Shown here: positions 19,677 through 32,023 of the stretch, piece by piece
Layout: every line of letters begins with the position of its first letter
Numbering within the stretch: the stretch's first letter is position 1
Assembly: GCA_004009845.1 (NCBI GenBank)
Contig: RMBW01000002.1
Span: forward strand, 930,001-994,000
DNA length: 64,000 nt
Direction of reading: 5' to 3'
DNA from: Davidsoniella eucalypti
Taxonomy: Eukaryota > Ascomycota > Sordariomycetes > Microascales > Ceratocystidaceae
Notes under the pieces: model-generated
Database searches by the model: none
What the model saw: the letters and a program-made list of their open reading frames with translations, nothing else
What the model was told of the DNA's origin: nothing
Made by a program: the position numbers and the translations under genes

Positions 19677-20688
19677 TTACGCGTTGGTAACCTATCGATT
19701 TTAGATTGTTAGTTATTTGGCTACTACAGTCGAGGTAGTAGAGATGAAACTTACCCGCAGGATCCTCCGAGAGTAATCCTCGTTGTCAGCAATGCTGCCG
19801 TCAGACATACGGCGCTGGGCCATGACTGGGTCGAGTCTGGAATCCGAGATCGACATGCTGCCGCCGGGAGACGACTTTCCGTTGATGAAGGCGTTCACAG
19901 CAGCATTACGGCGGTGTTCCTCCTCTATCTCACGGTTTCTTCTTTGACGCATCATCAAAAAGATACCAGCCGCGATGGCACCAATACCAAAGACACCACC
20001 AACAACACCACCGGCAATGGCGCCAACGTTGCTACCACCAGAGCTCTTGTCACTTGAAGATGAAGATGAAGAGGTAGACGAAGACGAGTCTATATACAAT
20101 GTTAGTATGTGGCTTTTATCAGCTAGTTCTTGATAGCTTGACGCTAAGCTTACCAGATGTGGAAGAAGAAGAGGAGCCGGTAGAGGTAGCAGTGGAAGAT
20201 GAAGATGAGGATGAAGGGTCATCATAGGCAATATCTACATCGATACCACTGTTGAAAACGGACCAAGCACCGCCGTTTGATAGACCACCGCAAGCTTCTG
20301 AAGGGTAAGCGGGGCAAGGGTAGTTGCATCGTGAGTCGACAACGATGCTATCCTCAGGAGGATAAGTGTTGCCACAGTAGCACTTGGTGCCCTTGGAAGC
20401 GAAGACATAGTAACCCAGCTTCACGCACAGAGAAACACCGCAGTAACCACTGGAGACATCGGTAGTCGAGTAGTTGCCGGTACCGTTGCTGTTGGGATCG
20501 AATAGAGAACCTTGCTCTGAGAAGCATCCGGCGATAGTCTGGGAGCCGGCCACGGCAGTTTCGGAAGCGGCCTGGTAACCAGAAGTCGTCTGGGTAGCAG
20601 GGCCTTGGGAGGTAGTGGTAGAGTCTGCGGCTACAGCGAACTCAGCCAAGGCGACTACGGCGGCGAGATATACAGTTGATAGTCTCAT
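19677..20688 (-). CDS. WSC-domain cell wall stress sensor
   Basis: 294-aa single-pass membrane protein of the Wsc/SLG1 type, which senses cell wall stress and signals to Rho1 and the protein kinase C cascade in yeast. Exons are 20688..20154, 20089..19755 and 19691..19677; the last adds only VTNA and the stop. Introns have donors GTAAGC and GTAAGT, and the first has branch ACTAAC. Order: signal peptide (1-20, ending FAVAAD), Ser/Thr-rich stretch, one WSC domain (about 52-150) with the cysteine pattern CFSEQG, CVKLGYYVF, TKCYCGNTY, CNYPCP and ACGG, a Ser-rich mucin-like stalk, a Gly/Ala/Ile-rich transmembrane helix (VGAIAGGVVGGVFGIGAI), and a short tail beginning RQRRNREIEEEHRRNAA. The assignment to WSC1, 2 or 3 cannot be made. 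Confidence 0.88.
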
Positions 20689-21082
20689 GGTGGAGGGTTT
20701 TTTTTTGTTGTCTATTTAGTCGTCGATAAGGCGAATGTATCTATCTAGTCAGATACAGGTCGTCGAATATCCAAAAGGACAAAGTAAAAGAGAAAGCAAG
20801 CGAGCGTTCAGAGGTGGAGATCCTGCCGTTCCCCTTTGGAAGTCGAGAAGAAAAAAGGGAGATGTAACACGGCAGATGACTAAGTAATCGATGCAATCAA
20901 GTCGAATGTAGTGATGCCCAAGCAGAATATGCTAATTTGTCGTGATCTCAGGGTCGTCAGTAACAAAGGAGAGATATATTCAAAGCGATAGAGAACGAGA
21001 TTGAAAAACGAATCAACCAAAGCAATGTTGACGGCGATGGGAATAATAGATCGATTCGGTCAGTAGCGAGGCATCAACAATA

Positions 21083-21313
21083 ATGAAGATGGAGATCGAA
21101 AAGAAAAGGCACGACAGTAAGAAAAAGATACGGACGTGGTTAGAAAAGAAGAAAAAGCGAGAGTCGGTCGAAGGAAAAGGAAGGAAAAAAATGGAAGAAG
21201 GGGAAAAAAAAACAAAGATTGAAGACGAAGGGAAAGAAGGGAAGAAAGAAAACGAGAGGAAGAGGAAGAGCGACAGGACAAGAAAAGAAGAGAAGAAACG
21301 AGCGCTATGGTAG
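21083..21313 (-). promoter_or_regulatory. Long pyrimidine tract upstream of the WSC gene
   Basis: About 230 bp almost entirely purine on the plus strand (GAAGGAAAAGGAAGG-like), so pyrimidine-rich in the sense of the WSC gene, about 400-600 bp before its start. Such CT tracts mark promoters or long leaders of growth-related genes in filamentous fungi. The role here is inferred from position. Confidence 0.35.
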
Positions 21314-24300
21314 AGGGAAGGAGCAACAAAAGAACAAAAGTGGGTGGCCAGAGATGGTTATTGCTGGCGCTAGAAGGTGCTCTGGGTACTTGCTTCGAGA
21401 CTTGCTGCAACTATAGCAGCAGCACAATAGCACAGATAGCACAAGAAGCACTGGCTGTCGGTGCTATTACTGGCTATTGGTAGCTATCAGAGCGCCAGAA
21501 AGGGAAGGCCAGGGCCACCAGCCAGCCAGGTAAGTTGGCTTGAGGGATGACAGGGAGCCAGAAAACTGCTGCGCTCCCCTTCCCAGTAGGACCGCAGTTA
21601 GTTTCCTTGGATTCCAACATTACCTACAATTACATACAGTCCAGCAGACATGATAAAGTCATGTGCCTGTTATTGCGCAGATCGAGTGCTCTGTGGACTC
21701 GACTTCAGGCTAGTTGACGCTGTTTTTTTTTTTTTTGTTGTTGTTGTTGTTTTTTGTTGTTTTTGCAACTGCCTCACTGTAGGCCGGACCTGCAGAACTG
21801 GGGTTGCAGATGTTGATTTGATACGAAAAGGACCAGAAAGCGAAATTGGTCCTTCGGCGGCGAATAGACACGCCCGCCGTAGCTCCAGTAACATACAGCC
21901 GTACCGCCTTCTTATTGGCTGGTCTCCCCTGACTAACACCCTAAATCTCTTCCTCAGGGGAGGTCCACACGCCGCTACTGCAGCCAATAATCGTGTACAG
22001 AAGCATATCCACAGCAGGAATCCTGGCATCTGATTGGTGCAGAGCTGTCTAGATGACCCACTCTGTCGGTTGCTATACAAACGCCTATGCTGCATCCCAG
22101 ACACCACGCCCTCAGACCCCTGCAAGAACACCACCAAACATGGCAGTTATCTTAACAGAATTAACAGCAACAAGGAAATTTTATCTAGAAGGAAGGCCGC
22201 AGCACGGCACTAAAAAAAAATACAATAATTCAGTATATGAGCCCTTGGAATAATTACGCATATTGTTGTCGTTTGGCTTTATTCTTCTATTAAGCAAGGC
22301 AGAAAACAGCACAGGATAGTTCCGGGGCCCTGTATTCATGCGTCTAATAAACGGCATAGCATGTACACATGAATATGTTGATGATAATGGCGCTGTAGCG
22401 CTCACCAAAGAACAACAGCATCGCCTATATAGAGCTGGCAGAGCTGAAATGTCGTCTTCATTGAATTATGCGAGCTTGGCTCTTTGCAGATGCGGCTGCA
22501 AACTTGGAAACCGTCTCAGGCCGAGCCAACCGATCGCTTTTTGCATGTGTTTGCTTCAGTAGCAGCCAAGTGCATCTACGCACAACTGCAATGTAATGTA
22601 CATATACATATGGAAAACGGCCCTCCTGCTTACTCAGGTGCTTTGGGCACGTATCAGAGACACTTGATGGATGACGGAGGAGGACTTAGCGGATAGCTGC
22701 TGTTATGTTGGAAGCAGTACTACGACTACTTGCATATCAGCATGTATATATGTATATATGTATATGTAGATTGGCATAAGTTGGTAACATTGGCCGTCTC
22801 ACCTGTAGTAGCACTGGTAATGCATGTATCAGTATCACTAGCACCTCAATATCCGTCTTTCCTGACTGTTCGTTCCTCTGCTTGCTTTATGGATCATCTG
22901 TACTAATACATACGTAGTATCTACAAATGACCAGACAGACAGACAGACAATCTGCCGCTGGTACAACACTCTGGAACGTTATCTAACACTGATGGCAACA
23001 CAGAAAAGAAACTCTCACTCGTTCCCGTTGCCTTCTCGGTTGTTGCTCAAGTATATGGGCAACTAGACGCTTGATTGTCGACGCTCTCGAGGCCAGAAGG
23101 AAAATAAGATGTGTATGTAGAACGAAAACAAAGACTGGATCACAGACTTCCATGCCCTTTGCTCCCTAAACGTGACTCTTGACATCTCATCGATCCGCCT
23201 TCATCGATCACAGTCCTGATTATTTAGCTTTGAATCTCGGCAGCCCTGTCCAACACAACTATCTGCACTTGCAGATACATACAAGTACACACATACAAGT
23301 ATACAAGCACACATTGCTACTCCGGGCTATCAAGCTCCTGTGTGGCAAGATCTTCCATACTCTGCTTTGCTATTGACAAGGCAGGCCCTGCCACCCAAGC
23401 ACAAAGCACACCAAAGCACACTAGATATTCGTCGAACTATCCCAGACAAAGATGCTCCCTCTTAGTTTCATTGGCGGATTGATTAGCATGTCGATGATTT
23501 GGAGGGGTCAAGCCCCAAGCTTAGTTTATGGACAGCAAAAGGCTCCCTCAAAAATCGAATCGAAGCCAAGAGCAGTTCTCCGTTCATGCAATGTACAAAA
23601 ATTGAATATGAAATGGATATCATAACTACTAATAAAAGGCCTATTGTGTGTCTTTCTATTTTTCGCCGCGGGATGCTTCTGACCCCTTTCTAGCCTTGGA
23701 ATCGAGTCCAGTTTCAAGCTAAAGCTTTCTTTAGTTGACAATAACTAAACTTAGCACTGAGATACAGCTATCTATTCCCTTTATGATTGCTCCCTTTTGT
23801 TAAGCTTTTGGTGCCTTTTTACGACAATCAGGCCAAAAAAACAATTGTTCTTTAGTGTGAATTCACTACTAGTCATAATAATGGCACAGTGTCTTCGCAG
23901 TATCCGTACTGTATTGTGGCAATTTCTTGGGCAGGTTCAGATAGCAAATACCCATATCAACAATAACAATACAACCACATCATCATCATTGACCTTCACT
24001 AGCCGTTCTTTTTGCATTCCGAATAAGAGAAGAAACCCCGCTAACAAGCTAATACGTTCCTCATCGCTTGCAACATCCCGAGAAAAATCGACCCGCTCGA
24101 TGCCGCTTGAATTGAATCTTCCAAGTAAAAAAAAAGTCACGAAGCAGATCCCAAAACTACATTGTCAATTCCAGTCTCGTGACATCGAAGCCCGAAACAG
24201 TAGCCAAACATCCGTCCATTAGCAGAAAAGCAAGGCTCAAGCTGTATACATATAAACAGCACATTCCACTCTCCAGTAAGACGGGCGAGGCACACAAGCA

Positions 24301-24945
24301 ACAACTTTGCGTCCACTACTACAACTGCTCAGGTTACCAGATGCCGCAATCAATGGACAAACCCAGCTACAGCAAGTCGTGATTTCGAGAGGGGGTGCGT
24401 CACCAGATGAAACACGACATAACAGGCCCTGTCACATCCTTCTGCCTCCTGCCACCCTCCACGTCCGGTATACGTCCTACGAATGTGACTCGGGGCGCTA
24501 CCATCGCCAGCCTGACACTCAAGTGTCAGAGACAGGCAACAACTCGGGGCTCTTAGCTGCTATCACTGTCTCTTTCTCTTTCTCACTCTTTGCTCCTATA
24601 TGTAGTTGTACATGCATACATACCAGCGGCGAGCCTATATATACAAAGAACAGGCCATGCCAGTCGTTGTATCCAAGCAAACGGGCGTCTAGAACAAGTT
24701 CCAAGCAGCCCCTCCTTGTCAAATACAACTAGCCGTTAGTTAGTCGTGCTGTTACTTAGTAAATACGGTACAGGCGCTAAATACGATAGATAGCCCACCA
24801 AGCGCTTCCTTCTAAAGAGCCCAGCATCTCCAACCATAAGTACTATCTTACAAGCTTAAGCCAGTCAGAATACAAAATCCAAGTTAGTTGTACTAATAAG
24901 CTGCAGAGCAAGAAAGCATAGACATCCTTCAATGGCAAAAAAAGA

Positions 24946-24973
<28 letters not shown>
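24946..24973. repeat. (AT)n microsatellite
   Basis: Fourteen uninterrupted TA dinucleotides in gene-free DNA. Confidence 0.9.
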
Positions 24974-24976
<3 letters not shown>

Positions 24977-27140
24977 GGCACAAAAGGCGTAAGCATTTCA
25001 TAAAAGTACGGGCTGTACTTTATGTGAAGAAAACAAGTCATGTTCCATTGGCGTACTTTAGTTTACAGAAGTATAAATAAGCACAGCTTGCATATATCAA
25101 ATTATTCGGTCTTTCCTCCATGATGGTGTGTTGCTGACGGCAGATACGATATTTCTATGTATACGAAATACATATCTCGAAGCATTATCATCTCTCCACA
25201 TTTGAGCTACTAATAGTCGTAGACTTTTATTGTCTTTTATTTTCTTTCCTTCGCCCAATACATACAGATGCAGTAGCGCTCCATTTATACCAACGATGCT
25301 AACAAATCAGTTGCGATGCTGACAAGCGTGGTCGGTTCAGAGAATATCCCATGCCTCTGTCCAAGCTTTTTCTTTCTTGCTGTCAAATATGATACATATT
25401 TGGCAGCCAAACTTGATGCCTTGTGATATCTGTATCTTCTATCACAAGAGCTCTCTCAGGCCCCACGTAGTTATACATACAGAGACCCCTCATATCAACG
25501 TCGTGAGGCTCTACTTTCTGGTGCGGGGTGATCGCTAGTCTATCTCGTCACCAGAGTTTCGACCCCCATTATATACAGCAACTCTGTGTTTTCTATCAAG
25601 TTTCGTCCTGAACACTTTGTTTTACTTGGTTTTTCATCGTAGTCTTTTGGCTACAGAATTCACAGAAATGGCCAGGCTCTATCTATGGCTTTCATCGATT
25701 CGCCTAGTTCGTCCCATGCTCGCACCACTGTTTGAAGACAAAACCCTGACTTGAACATACAGTATAGCCATCCAATGCTTTTCTCTCTTTCCTAAGATCA
25801 AGATGATCAAAGGGTCCCTATTTCCCTCTTCTCTATAGCCTATGCAACCCTTCATGCTTAAACTGTCTAAAGCCACCTGCTTATCCTCTCCATATCCTTG
25901 GGTTACTATTGCTCAGATGTAATGTTCGTTTAGCCATGTGAGCGAACTCCAATATAACGTCGTTTGCTTCTTCTCGTGCTTCAGAATGATCCTCCTGCTT
26001 AACAAACCCTCCATGATTGCCCCTCTTCATCTTCAGCAGCAGCAGCAAAGTTGTTCTCGGCCGGTTAGTAAATACACGCCAAATAGCGCATTGCTCGCCA
26101 TGTGTCTGTAGCATGTTGGCTTTTGCCTCTCGACTCGATCCCTGTACAATATAATTATCGGTAATGGCACACACACTCTCTCCCTCTCTCTCTCTCCCTC
26201 TTCGTGTGGACGAGTTGGTTCTCTTGTTCTTCGGATTTTATTCCTCCTTCTTGAAGTCGGACCCATTTGCTGTGCAAACGACAACACGGGAAGCCTTTTT
26301 TTTTCTCTTGCCTTGTTGTTTTACTTTGATCTGTCTTTGTTTTCTTTGATCTCTTTGCTTACCCTACCAACAACTTAATCACGGCAACAAGGATTGCTGC
26401 GGAGGACCCTGCATGACTGCGCCTCGCCTAATAGGAGCCTAGAAAGTCTAGAAGCAGGCAGTTTATTGGAATGGAACTCGAGAGAAAAAGCCATGCTGAA
26501 CCAAAAAGCCAAGAACGAGATGACGACCAAATAAATATATGCAATCAAGGCTAGCTCTAGAACATGAAGAAAGAAAACAAAAGAGGTTATATAGTTGTCT
26601 GTTACTTGTTAGTTGCTAGTGATACGGCAACTGCTCGCATTCTGATGCATAATCAAATTCCTGACCTACTGGTTGTTTGTTAGAAGCCTACATAGTACCT
26701 ACATATCTATCATCAAAGCTGCTGCTCTATATCTGTATATCAGTAGTTGGCTACGAATAAAGATATGCCTCCTCATTTTGATTAATGATCTTCCCAGCCA
26801 TTCCGTGCTCACAGCTGTAGAATGAAGGCCCAAGTTAGTTACTATTTATTTACTTTTGGTTTTCGGTTCATGGGGCCTCGGATTCATATCCGTGCTTCTT
26901 CTTCCAAGCATCAATACTTCTATAAATATTAAGGGCACAGGTACATAGTACATACATGTGTACTTGTATGTGGATACGCCGATAAACCACCCAACCAACC
27001 ACTTGTCAGCACATCTTACTATGTGGCCCGTGAACTCCCAGGCATAATGCTGTACTGTCGGATATACTCTAAAGTATTGATGGCAGTTTCGAAAGACTGG
27101 TCATAGGCTATCTTATGACTCCATCGTATAGCAAACGACG

Positions 27141-27240
27141 TTTTTTTAAAAATAAAAAAAAATCGTTCTTATCAAGGTGGAAATGGAGCTCTAATGAACT
27201 CTAATAGTTATATAGCACCGGTATCCTAAAACTAAAGATA
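27141..27240 (-). repeat. Dispersed short repeat (GAGCTCCATTTCC family), copy 2
   Basis: On the minus strand: TTAGGATACCGGTGCTATAT, AACTATTAGAG, GAGCTCCATTTCCACC, TTGATAAGAACG, then a run of T and A. Matches the copy at 5850-5930 over about 60 bp. Confidence 0.55.
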
Positions 27241-27587
27241 CACATCTCTGGCTATGAAATCAATATCAGTTTGTAGTAAGACAAGTCTCGCAGTATGATA
27301 CCAATATATTCCTCCAATCAAGTCACTGCTGAATAATCCCAACTTCGTATGCGGTGTACAATTACCGTTACTGTCACATGACTAGCTCACATCTCCCATA
27401 TCTTATATACCAATGCCAAGCTACCTAGTTATGTTTTGTAGGGTTACTCAATAACCCGGGAATAAGTAATTCTCACTACAAGTGCATTTTTTGCAAGCAT
27501 AAACAAAAATCTAAACACATAACTAGGTACTTGTTAATAAACTCATTAAGGCTAGATATAGTAATAAGAATAAACTCAAAGCTAGCT

Positions 27588-27640
27588 GTCGACGATCCGC
27601 CATCCAAGTTTGGTATACGTACTGCTAGTGATACGTAAGC
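27588..27640 (+). repeat. Degenerate LINE-like 3' end
   Basis: GATCCGCCATCCAAG followed by TACGTACTGCTAGTGAT aligns with GTCCGGTATCCAATC followed by CGTATGATCTTAGTGAT of the intact ends. Weak, but in the right order and spacing. Confidence 0.4.
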
Positions 27641-28334
27641 AGCAATAGTTGTATATGAAGCTATGTAGAAAGTAGGCTTTCTACGCTATTTATTGCATGG
27701 TTGTGAGATCCATCCTGTTTACTAGTTACAGCTAGTACATAGTGTACAAGACTTTGACCAAGGTCTACTACCACTGGGATAAGCTGAGCTGCAACATTGC
27801 TTGCCTTTACTGTTCTCATTGCTTTGGCCTGTTGATTGCTTGTATCATGAATTTTCCAACAGGCTGAAGAAGAGGGCTGGAACGACGCGCCAGTGCTCTG
27901 GGATGAGCATTGTCTCAACCCTTGATGGGTTTGTCTTCTTAGTAATAAGGTTTCCTTCCCTCCTAACTTCATGGGGTTTTCATACACAGACAAAGCAGGT
28001 TGCTTTTCGTTGTTCTCGGTTCTGTTTGAGCGAAGGGGCAGATACGACGGATAAGAATGCTTCTATTGTTGATTGTGTAGAACTTTGATGTTTCCAAGTT
28101 TTTTTTAACAGCTCTCGGCAATCAAGCTACTAAAAAAGAACGCGTTCAAAGTTGGGATAAGATCTATAAAGAGGACGAGGCCTAGATTGTTCTGCTTTTC
28201 AAAACGACAGGCCTATTTGAGAGTCTATGTGAAAAGACTGGAAGGACAATGAACCCGCCATGCTTAGCGATCGTAAAATCAGGAGTAAGCGACAGATATT
28301 GTTATCCTTTTCATCTTGGCATGTTTTTGCTGGG

Positions 28335-28391
28335 TATCTTCTTCATAACTCTATAGCTCCATAAGATTAATGGATTATAAAATAAAAAACT
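28335..28391 (+). repeat. Mini-retroposon 3
   Basis: TATCTTCTTCATAACTCTAT, AGCTCCATAAGATTAATGG, then an A-rich end. The core is the same as in the copies at 13342 and 18387. No target duplication is visible. Confidence 0.6.
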
Positions 28392-29467
28392 TCCCAGCTG
28401 AATATTTACGACAAGAAGGGACTAACGCCGATTTCTGGAACCGTCAAAGGGTCTAGATCGATTGCTTAAGATGAAGACGATCAAAAAGCTGGGGTGTTTA
28501 TGAGTGGGAAATATGTACAGGAAAAGATGAGCCATTTGTGCATATCGTGGACCCTAATGCTTATTTTAGGTAGTCTCTGTACATAATCGATTCCTTATTT
28601 TTAGACAGTGCAGTTAATGGCTTGATATTTATAACTACCTAAATATCAGACTTCAATATATAGATTTAACCAGGGAACGGTATGGGTAAAGATGTATCCT
28701 TTATTTTCATCTCTACTGTAAAGCATGCCAAAGATACCAAGTTGATCTACTATTATTATTTTTATTATTGCTATTCTTTTCCAAGGTTGCTGTTGCATAT
28801 ATCTACCGAGGTCATGTTTACTCTTTGACATAGCCCCAAAAGTTTGAAGATCCATTCAGCCTTTTTTTCTACTCCATCAATGTCATGCGGGAAAAAAGAG
28901 GCATGAGATATGTATCTACCAGAATAGAAGTATACATGTAGGCTGGAAGCTCCGTGCAATTTTGTTTCTCAGGCACACTATATCAGGCCACACTTGGCGG
29001 TGAGATTGTTCTGCCAAGCCGAATTATTGGGCGCACTGCATAAAATTGTAGCACAGCAGCATTGAACGTTAACAGGATATCGATATCGCCTTACATAAGC
29101 GGGCATTCCGGATATACAGCAATGAGGCAACCTTGAGGCTCGTGCCTTCCGATCTAGAAATGGGCATCAACCATCTTGCTATACGAAGCCCAACATCGAA
29201 GAAATATCAAAAAAATCTTATATAAACCGGAAACCAATGATTAGTATTTGATGAACCTTTGGTCTCGGCATCGAACCTTTGGTCCCGGCATCGAACCTTT
29301 TCCTTCATAACAGCAGTATACTTATCAGGTTTCCTTTTTATTTTCCATCTCTATTTTTCAGAGTCAGAACTTTCCACCACAAACTGGCTGAACTTCCTCG
29401 CTTGATTGACGCGCCATCGCATTCTTAGTTACGCAGAACATATCGAATCATCCATCTATCTGTAGCC

Positions 29468-31274
29468 ATGAAGACGCAGTATAGCGCCTCGCTGATTATA
29501 GCGTTCATCGCACATGCTACTGCAGCTGATGTAGCCGAAACGCCCGAGGCCAAAAATGTGGCGATTATCGGTGAGTTTATCAATATCCAGCCTTGTTTGT
29601 TTCGTTATATTGCATATTTTTCGTCTACCATCGCTATCTTTCTGGTGTCCCCGTATACTAACCAGTGATTGTTCTTAGGTGCCGGAGCTGCTGGAGCTTC
29701 CGCGGCGTACCACGCTAAAATCTTCGCCGAAGAAGCCGGCGTCCACCTGAACATTACTATATTCGAGAAGACAAGCCGCATCGGTGGCCGTGCATTGACT
29801 GTTAACGCATGGGATCACTGGCTCATCCCGGTCGAGTTGGGTTCGACCCTCTTCGTAGAGGAAAACAAGATCTTGTACCAGGCCATGTCGGATCTTGGCC
29901 TTGCTTTCAGAAGACCCGAGTTCGGTGAAGACGAGGATATCGTTGGAATCTGGAACGGCGAGGAGTTCCTTGCCAGGGAAACGGAGTTCGACCCCAAATG
30001 GCGCGACTACGTCAAGATGATCTGGCGTTATGGCCTGGCCCCCATGAAGACCAAGAACCTCGTCAAGCGTACTATGTCGACCTTCCAGAAGCTGTACTCG
30101 GAGCCCTACTTCCCGTTCGAGTCGCTCACACAGGTCACCCAGGAGCTGGGCTTGACCAAATTGACTGGAGTCTCGGCCGAAACGTTCCTCAAGCAGAGCG
30201 GCGTAAGTTTACTATTTCTACGTTTCAATTTACTGTACTAGTAAAAGCACTACTAACATGATATCTATGCTAGATTAATGCGCGCTTCTCGAACGAGCTC
30301 ATCCAGGCTAGTACCCGTGTGAACTACGCATCAAATTTGGCTCAGACCCATGGCCTTGACTCTATGGTATGTACTAGAAGTGTTACAGAACTAGACTACG
30401 TTTTGTTTGAAGATTTGATCAACTGACTATCTTGTAGGTTTCTATGATACCCGAGGGTGCATTCCAGGCGCGTGGTGGTAACTGGCGTATTTTTGGTGGC
30501 ATGGTTGAGGAGTCCAAGGCATTGATGATACACAACACCAGCATCGTAGAGATTGAGTCTGCCGGAGACGACAAGTACAAGCTCAAGACTCAGACTGTCG
30601 GTTCAGATATCGTGAACGAGAACACCATTTACGATGATGTCATCATCGCTAACCCCTTCCAGCTTGCCAACATCCGCGTGTCGCAGGACCTATTCTTGCA
30701 GCCGATGGAGGAGGTCCCCTACATGAAGCTTCATGTCACTTTACTTGCCACTCCCCTGAAGCTAGCGCCATCGTACTTTGGCCTCGAGGAGAACGACGAA
30801 GCCCCGACTATGGTTTTGACAACTCTGCACCCTTCAGATGAGGCCAAGGCTGGCCCGGAGGGAGTCGGAAAGGCCGGATTCTATTCCATTAACGTCTTGA
30901 GACAAGCTATGAACCCCCAGACCGGAGATTACGAGTACCTGTGGAAGATCTTCTCGCCTGAACCGGTGACTTCGGAGTTCTTGAGCAAGCTGTTCGCGAC
31001 TGAGATCCCCGAGAACTTTGTTGGAAACGAGACCACTCAGAGCGCGATTACCTGGTACTACCCTCACGTCTTCGACGCATACCCCATCAAGCGTCCCAGA
31101 GATTCATTCCAAGATCCTGTGCTAAACAAGGGCTTGTGGTACACTTCTGGAATCGAGAGCTTTGTTTCCACCATGGAGACCAGTGCGTTGATGGGCAAGA
31201 ATGTTGCTAAGCTTCTTGTCAACAGCCACGCTAGCCAGAAGAAGGACGGACAAGATTCGGATGAGCTCCGGTAG
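29468..31274 (+). CDS. Prenylcysteine oxidase/lyase-type FAD enzyme
   Basis: 518-aa secretory-pathway flavoprotein of the prenylcysteine lyase family, which cleaves the thioether of prenylcysteine from degraded prenylated proteins, releasing cysteine and an isoprenoid aldehyde. Exons: 29468..29570, 29679..30202, 30274..30366, 30438..31274. Introns of 108, 71 and 71 nt have GTGAGT, GTAAGT and GTATGT donors and, in the first two, ACTAAC branches. Residues 1-20 form a signal peptide. The FAD-binding fold begins VAIIGAGAAGASAAYH, split by intron 1 inside the Gly motif, followed by FEKTSRIGGRA. The PCYOX-type C-terminal part includes MIPEGAFQARGGNWRIFGGM, EVPYMKLHVTLLATPL and a closing SGIESFVSTMETSALMGKN. 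Human PCYOX1 is of similar length (505 aa). Confidence 0.87.
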
Positions 31275-31384
31275 GAATTGTGGAAATGGCTTGGATTCCG
31301 CGGGCAATCCCAGAAGAACCTTGCCATTGGTGCTCCTGAAGCACAAAACCAACAGCGCAGAAAGTGATATACTTTAGCAACAGT

Positions 31385-31458
31385 CAGTATAACTATATAC
31401 TACAACCAGCCAGTATAACTATATACTACAACCAGCCAGTATAACTATATACTACAAC
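31385..31458 (+). repeat. 26-bp tandem repeat in a 3' flank
   Basis: Almost three copies of a 26-bp unit starting CAGTATAACTATATACTACA, spaced exactly 26 bp (31385, 31411, 31437), about 110 bp after the lyase stop codon and probably in its 3' untranslated region. Confidence 0.85.
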
Positions 31459-31760
31459 TTAGTACAGCCATATGATCAACATGACAATAAGCACCCAAAG
31501 CATGTGCTTTCAATATATATTTCATCATTTTATATCTCTCTTTAGTTGGTGGCCTCCAGCTACTTCTTTGTTGTAAGGCAGTCGCTTAAAGTGCGCTAAG
31601 CTGTGATATATCAAGGCGAAAAGTGGACCCAAGCAGAATCATCCTATCTCTGGTCACGTGTTAATCTGTCCCCAGAGTATCGGCTGATGACAATCTGCAT
31701 TTAGACTTGATTGGAACTTGTCATCTATCACTAAAGCATTAATTATATTATGTATATGGC

Positions 31761-31822
31761 TGACTTGAATCGCTAAGATTATACGACTACGGATTGGCTA
31801 CCGGATAGAAATTCAAAGTTCT
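31761..31822 (-). repeat. LINE-like 3' end relic downstream of the ATPase gene
   Basis: On the minus strand: TTTCTATCCGGTAGCCAATC, then CGTAGTCGTATAATCTTAGC and GATTCAAGTCAGCC, aligning along its length with the intact end (ATCTGTCCGGTATCCAATCC etc.). It lies about 200 bp after the stop codon of the P-loop gene, in the same orientation. Confidence 0.65.
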
Positions 31823-32023
31823 TCGCTAGACAATAAAATGCTGTCCGATTCCAAGATCGAGAGCCCCAAAAAAACACTGTAAAACTAATAGAACTAAACA
31901 TAGAATGTGTAAAAGAGAAGGAAAGTTAATCGAGAAAGAAGTAATGTTCAACATGCCCTCCAACTCAGTACATTTCAAGAGTAGCAAATAGCAAAGACTA
32001 TTAATTTTATTATCAACTTCAAT

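Larger units (their letters stand above)
20689..29467. other. 8.8-kb region without a supported gene
   Basis: Both strands hold only short ORFs without family likeness. The longest plausible one on the plus strand starts at 23881 (MAQCLRSIRTVLWQF, about 113 codons); its basic, Ser/Asn-rich composition and AT-rich context do not support it. 21083-21313 is a strongly purine-biased tract (separate entry). Repeats are (AT)n at 24946, a dispersed repeat at 27141, a LINE-end relic at 27588 and a mini-retroposon at 28335. A direct repeat of GAACCTTTGGTC occurs at about 29258-29290, just before the next gene. Noncoding transcripts cannot be excluded. Confidence 0.45.

Noticed and set aside
21060..21410. 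Long ORFs of Lys/Glu/Arg (plus) and Ser/Leu/Phe (minus)
   Set aside because: They arise from the purine/pyrimidine tract; codon content is pure low complexity.
23881..24222. 113-codon ORF starting MAQCLRSIRTVLWQF
   Set aside because: AT-rich, low-complexity Asn/Ser/Lys composition, no family likeness and no promoter or intron signals. Expected by chance in 8.8 kb.
27661..28088. Overlapping ORFs on both strands of 95-110 codons
   Set aside because: No recognisable domain. A third minus-strand frame also reads long with one stop. Possibly an old element remnant, but not supportable.
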